Positions 63,560-64,000 of a stretch of 64,000 bases of DNA are shown here, piece after piece (position 1 is the stretch's first letter; each line of letters opens with the position of its first letter). This DNA comes from Alistipes senegalensis JC50 (GTDB lineage Bacteria; Bacteroidota; Bacteroidia; Bacteroidales; Rikenellaceae), in contig NZ_CP102252.1 of assembly GCF_025145645.1 (NCBI RefSeq), positions 248,001 through 312,000 on the forward strand, in the 5' to 3' direction. Position numbers and translations under genes: made by a program. Under the pieces are notes generated by a model that saw only the letters and a program-made list of their open reading frames with translations, searched no databases and was not told the DNA's origin.

Positions 63560-64000
63560 ATGCGACCCGAATCCAACAGCGAAGAACCTTTCAAGTTTCT
63601 GTCGGAACATTTCGTCATCTTCGAAAACGCAAGGGATTTCGTCCGGCTCGACGATCAAAAGGGCTGGCGCATGCTGCTTTTTTGCATCGACGGACGTTTT
63701 CAGATCGAAGTGAACGGCACGCCCTACACCATCGAACCGAACGACATCGCATTCTGCACGCCCGACAAGATAGTCACCCGCACGATGATGAGCCCCGATT
63801 TCAAGGGGTATCTGTTCGGCTGCTCAGCGAACTTCTCCAAACGGATTTTTCCGAACTCGGCGGATTTATGGAACAAGGTGTTCTATATGAGCCGCAATTT
63901 CAAGATTCACCTCTCCGACAGGGAATCCGTCGAATTGCTGGAGGATTATCATTTTCTCAAACGGAAAATCACACGCATCGACCATCTCTATTACGACGAA
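63560..64000 (+). CDS. AraC-type regulator, 3' end outside the window
   Basis: The open frame from ATG 63560 runs to the right edge (147 codons, no stop). It encodes a cupin-like N-terminal domain (WRMLLFCIDGRFQIEVNGTP, then FCTPDKI) like that of AraC-family regulators; the DNA-binding part must lie beyond the edge. The divergent position from the TolC/HlyD/permease operon suggests it regulates that operon. Confidence 0.7.
   Translation, partial: MRPESNSEEPFKFLSEHFVIFENARDFVRLDDQKGWRMLLFCIDGRFQIEVNGTPYTIEPNDIAFCTPDKIVTRTMMSPDFKGYLFGCSANFSKRIFPNSADLWNKVFYMSRNFKIHLSDRESVELLEDYHFLKRKITRIDHLYYDE

Overview
The window is a Bacteroidales chromosome segment, most like Alistipes/Rikenellaceae. The support is a GC-rich backbone, Bacteroidota-type promoters with a TAnnTTTG -7 box before many genes, the ATP synthase order atpD-C-B-E-F-H-A-G, and Bacteroidota families such as PorT-like barrels, BACON lipoproteins and LytS/LytTR pairs. 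The genus is inferred, not proven.

Left backbone (1-26 kb): a hexuronate module (LacI-type regulator, SDR reductase, mannonate dehydratase UxuA), a lipid kinase, PepD, PhoH, a beta-barrel protein, an MFS carrier, a CPA2 antiporter with USP-like domains, Der, catalase, a DEAD-box helicase, MiaB, a YitT protein, PlsY, an acyl-CoA synthetase, a LytS/LytTR two-component pair, an HsdR-N-like protein and a GH2-like protein without its catalytic glutamate. Palindromic repeats pepper this part and in three places encode the C-termini of genes.

Island (26.2-49.2 kb): two AT-richer integrative elements lie in tandem at tRNA-Lys(CUU). Three tRNA copies delimit them (26256, 39253, 49136). Element 1 (about 13.0 kb) has an integrase, an unusual SF2-like ATPase, a winged-helix protein, a Sak4-like/DUF3871-like recombination module, a Fic protein, a TerB-like/membrane/radical-SAM cassette and a retropepsin-like protease. 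Element 2 (about 9.9 kb) has a related integrase and a homologous ATPase, small proteins and a BACON/leucine-rich lipoprotein. Each element has its own repeat family beside both att ends, consistent with integrase arm sites. I see no relaxase, capsid or terminase gene, so both look like satellite or integrative elements that depend on a helper.

Three observations in the island stand out. Two element 2 genes are open over their full length only if seven in-frame UGA codons are read through, at positions where Trp fits. A roughly 190-nt RNA with matching stems and a 7-bp loop-loop pairing occurs once in each element, directly before the cargo genes. The third tRNA-Lys copy has a 33-nt palindrome inside its D-loop.

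Right backbone (49.2-64 kb): an exported protein, a phosphoesterase lipoprotein and an AraC regulator, then the complete F1Fo ATP synthase operon, then a TolC/HlyD/ABC-2 permease efflux operon with a divergent AraC-type regulator that runs off the right edge.
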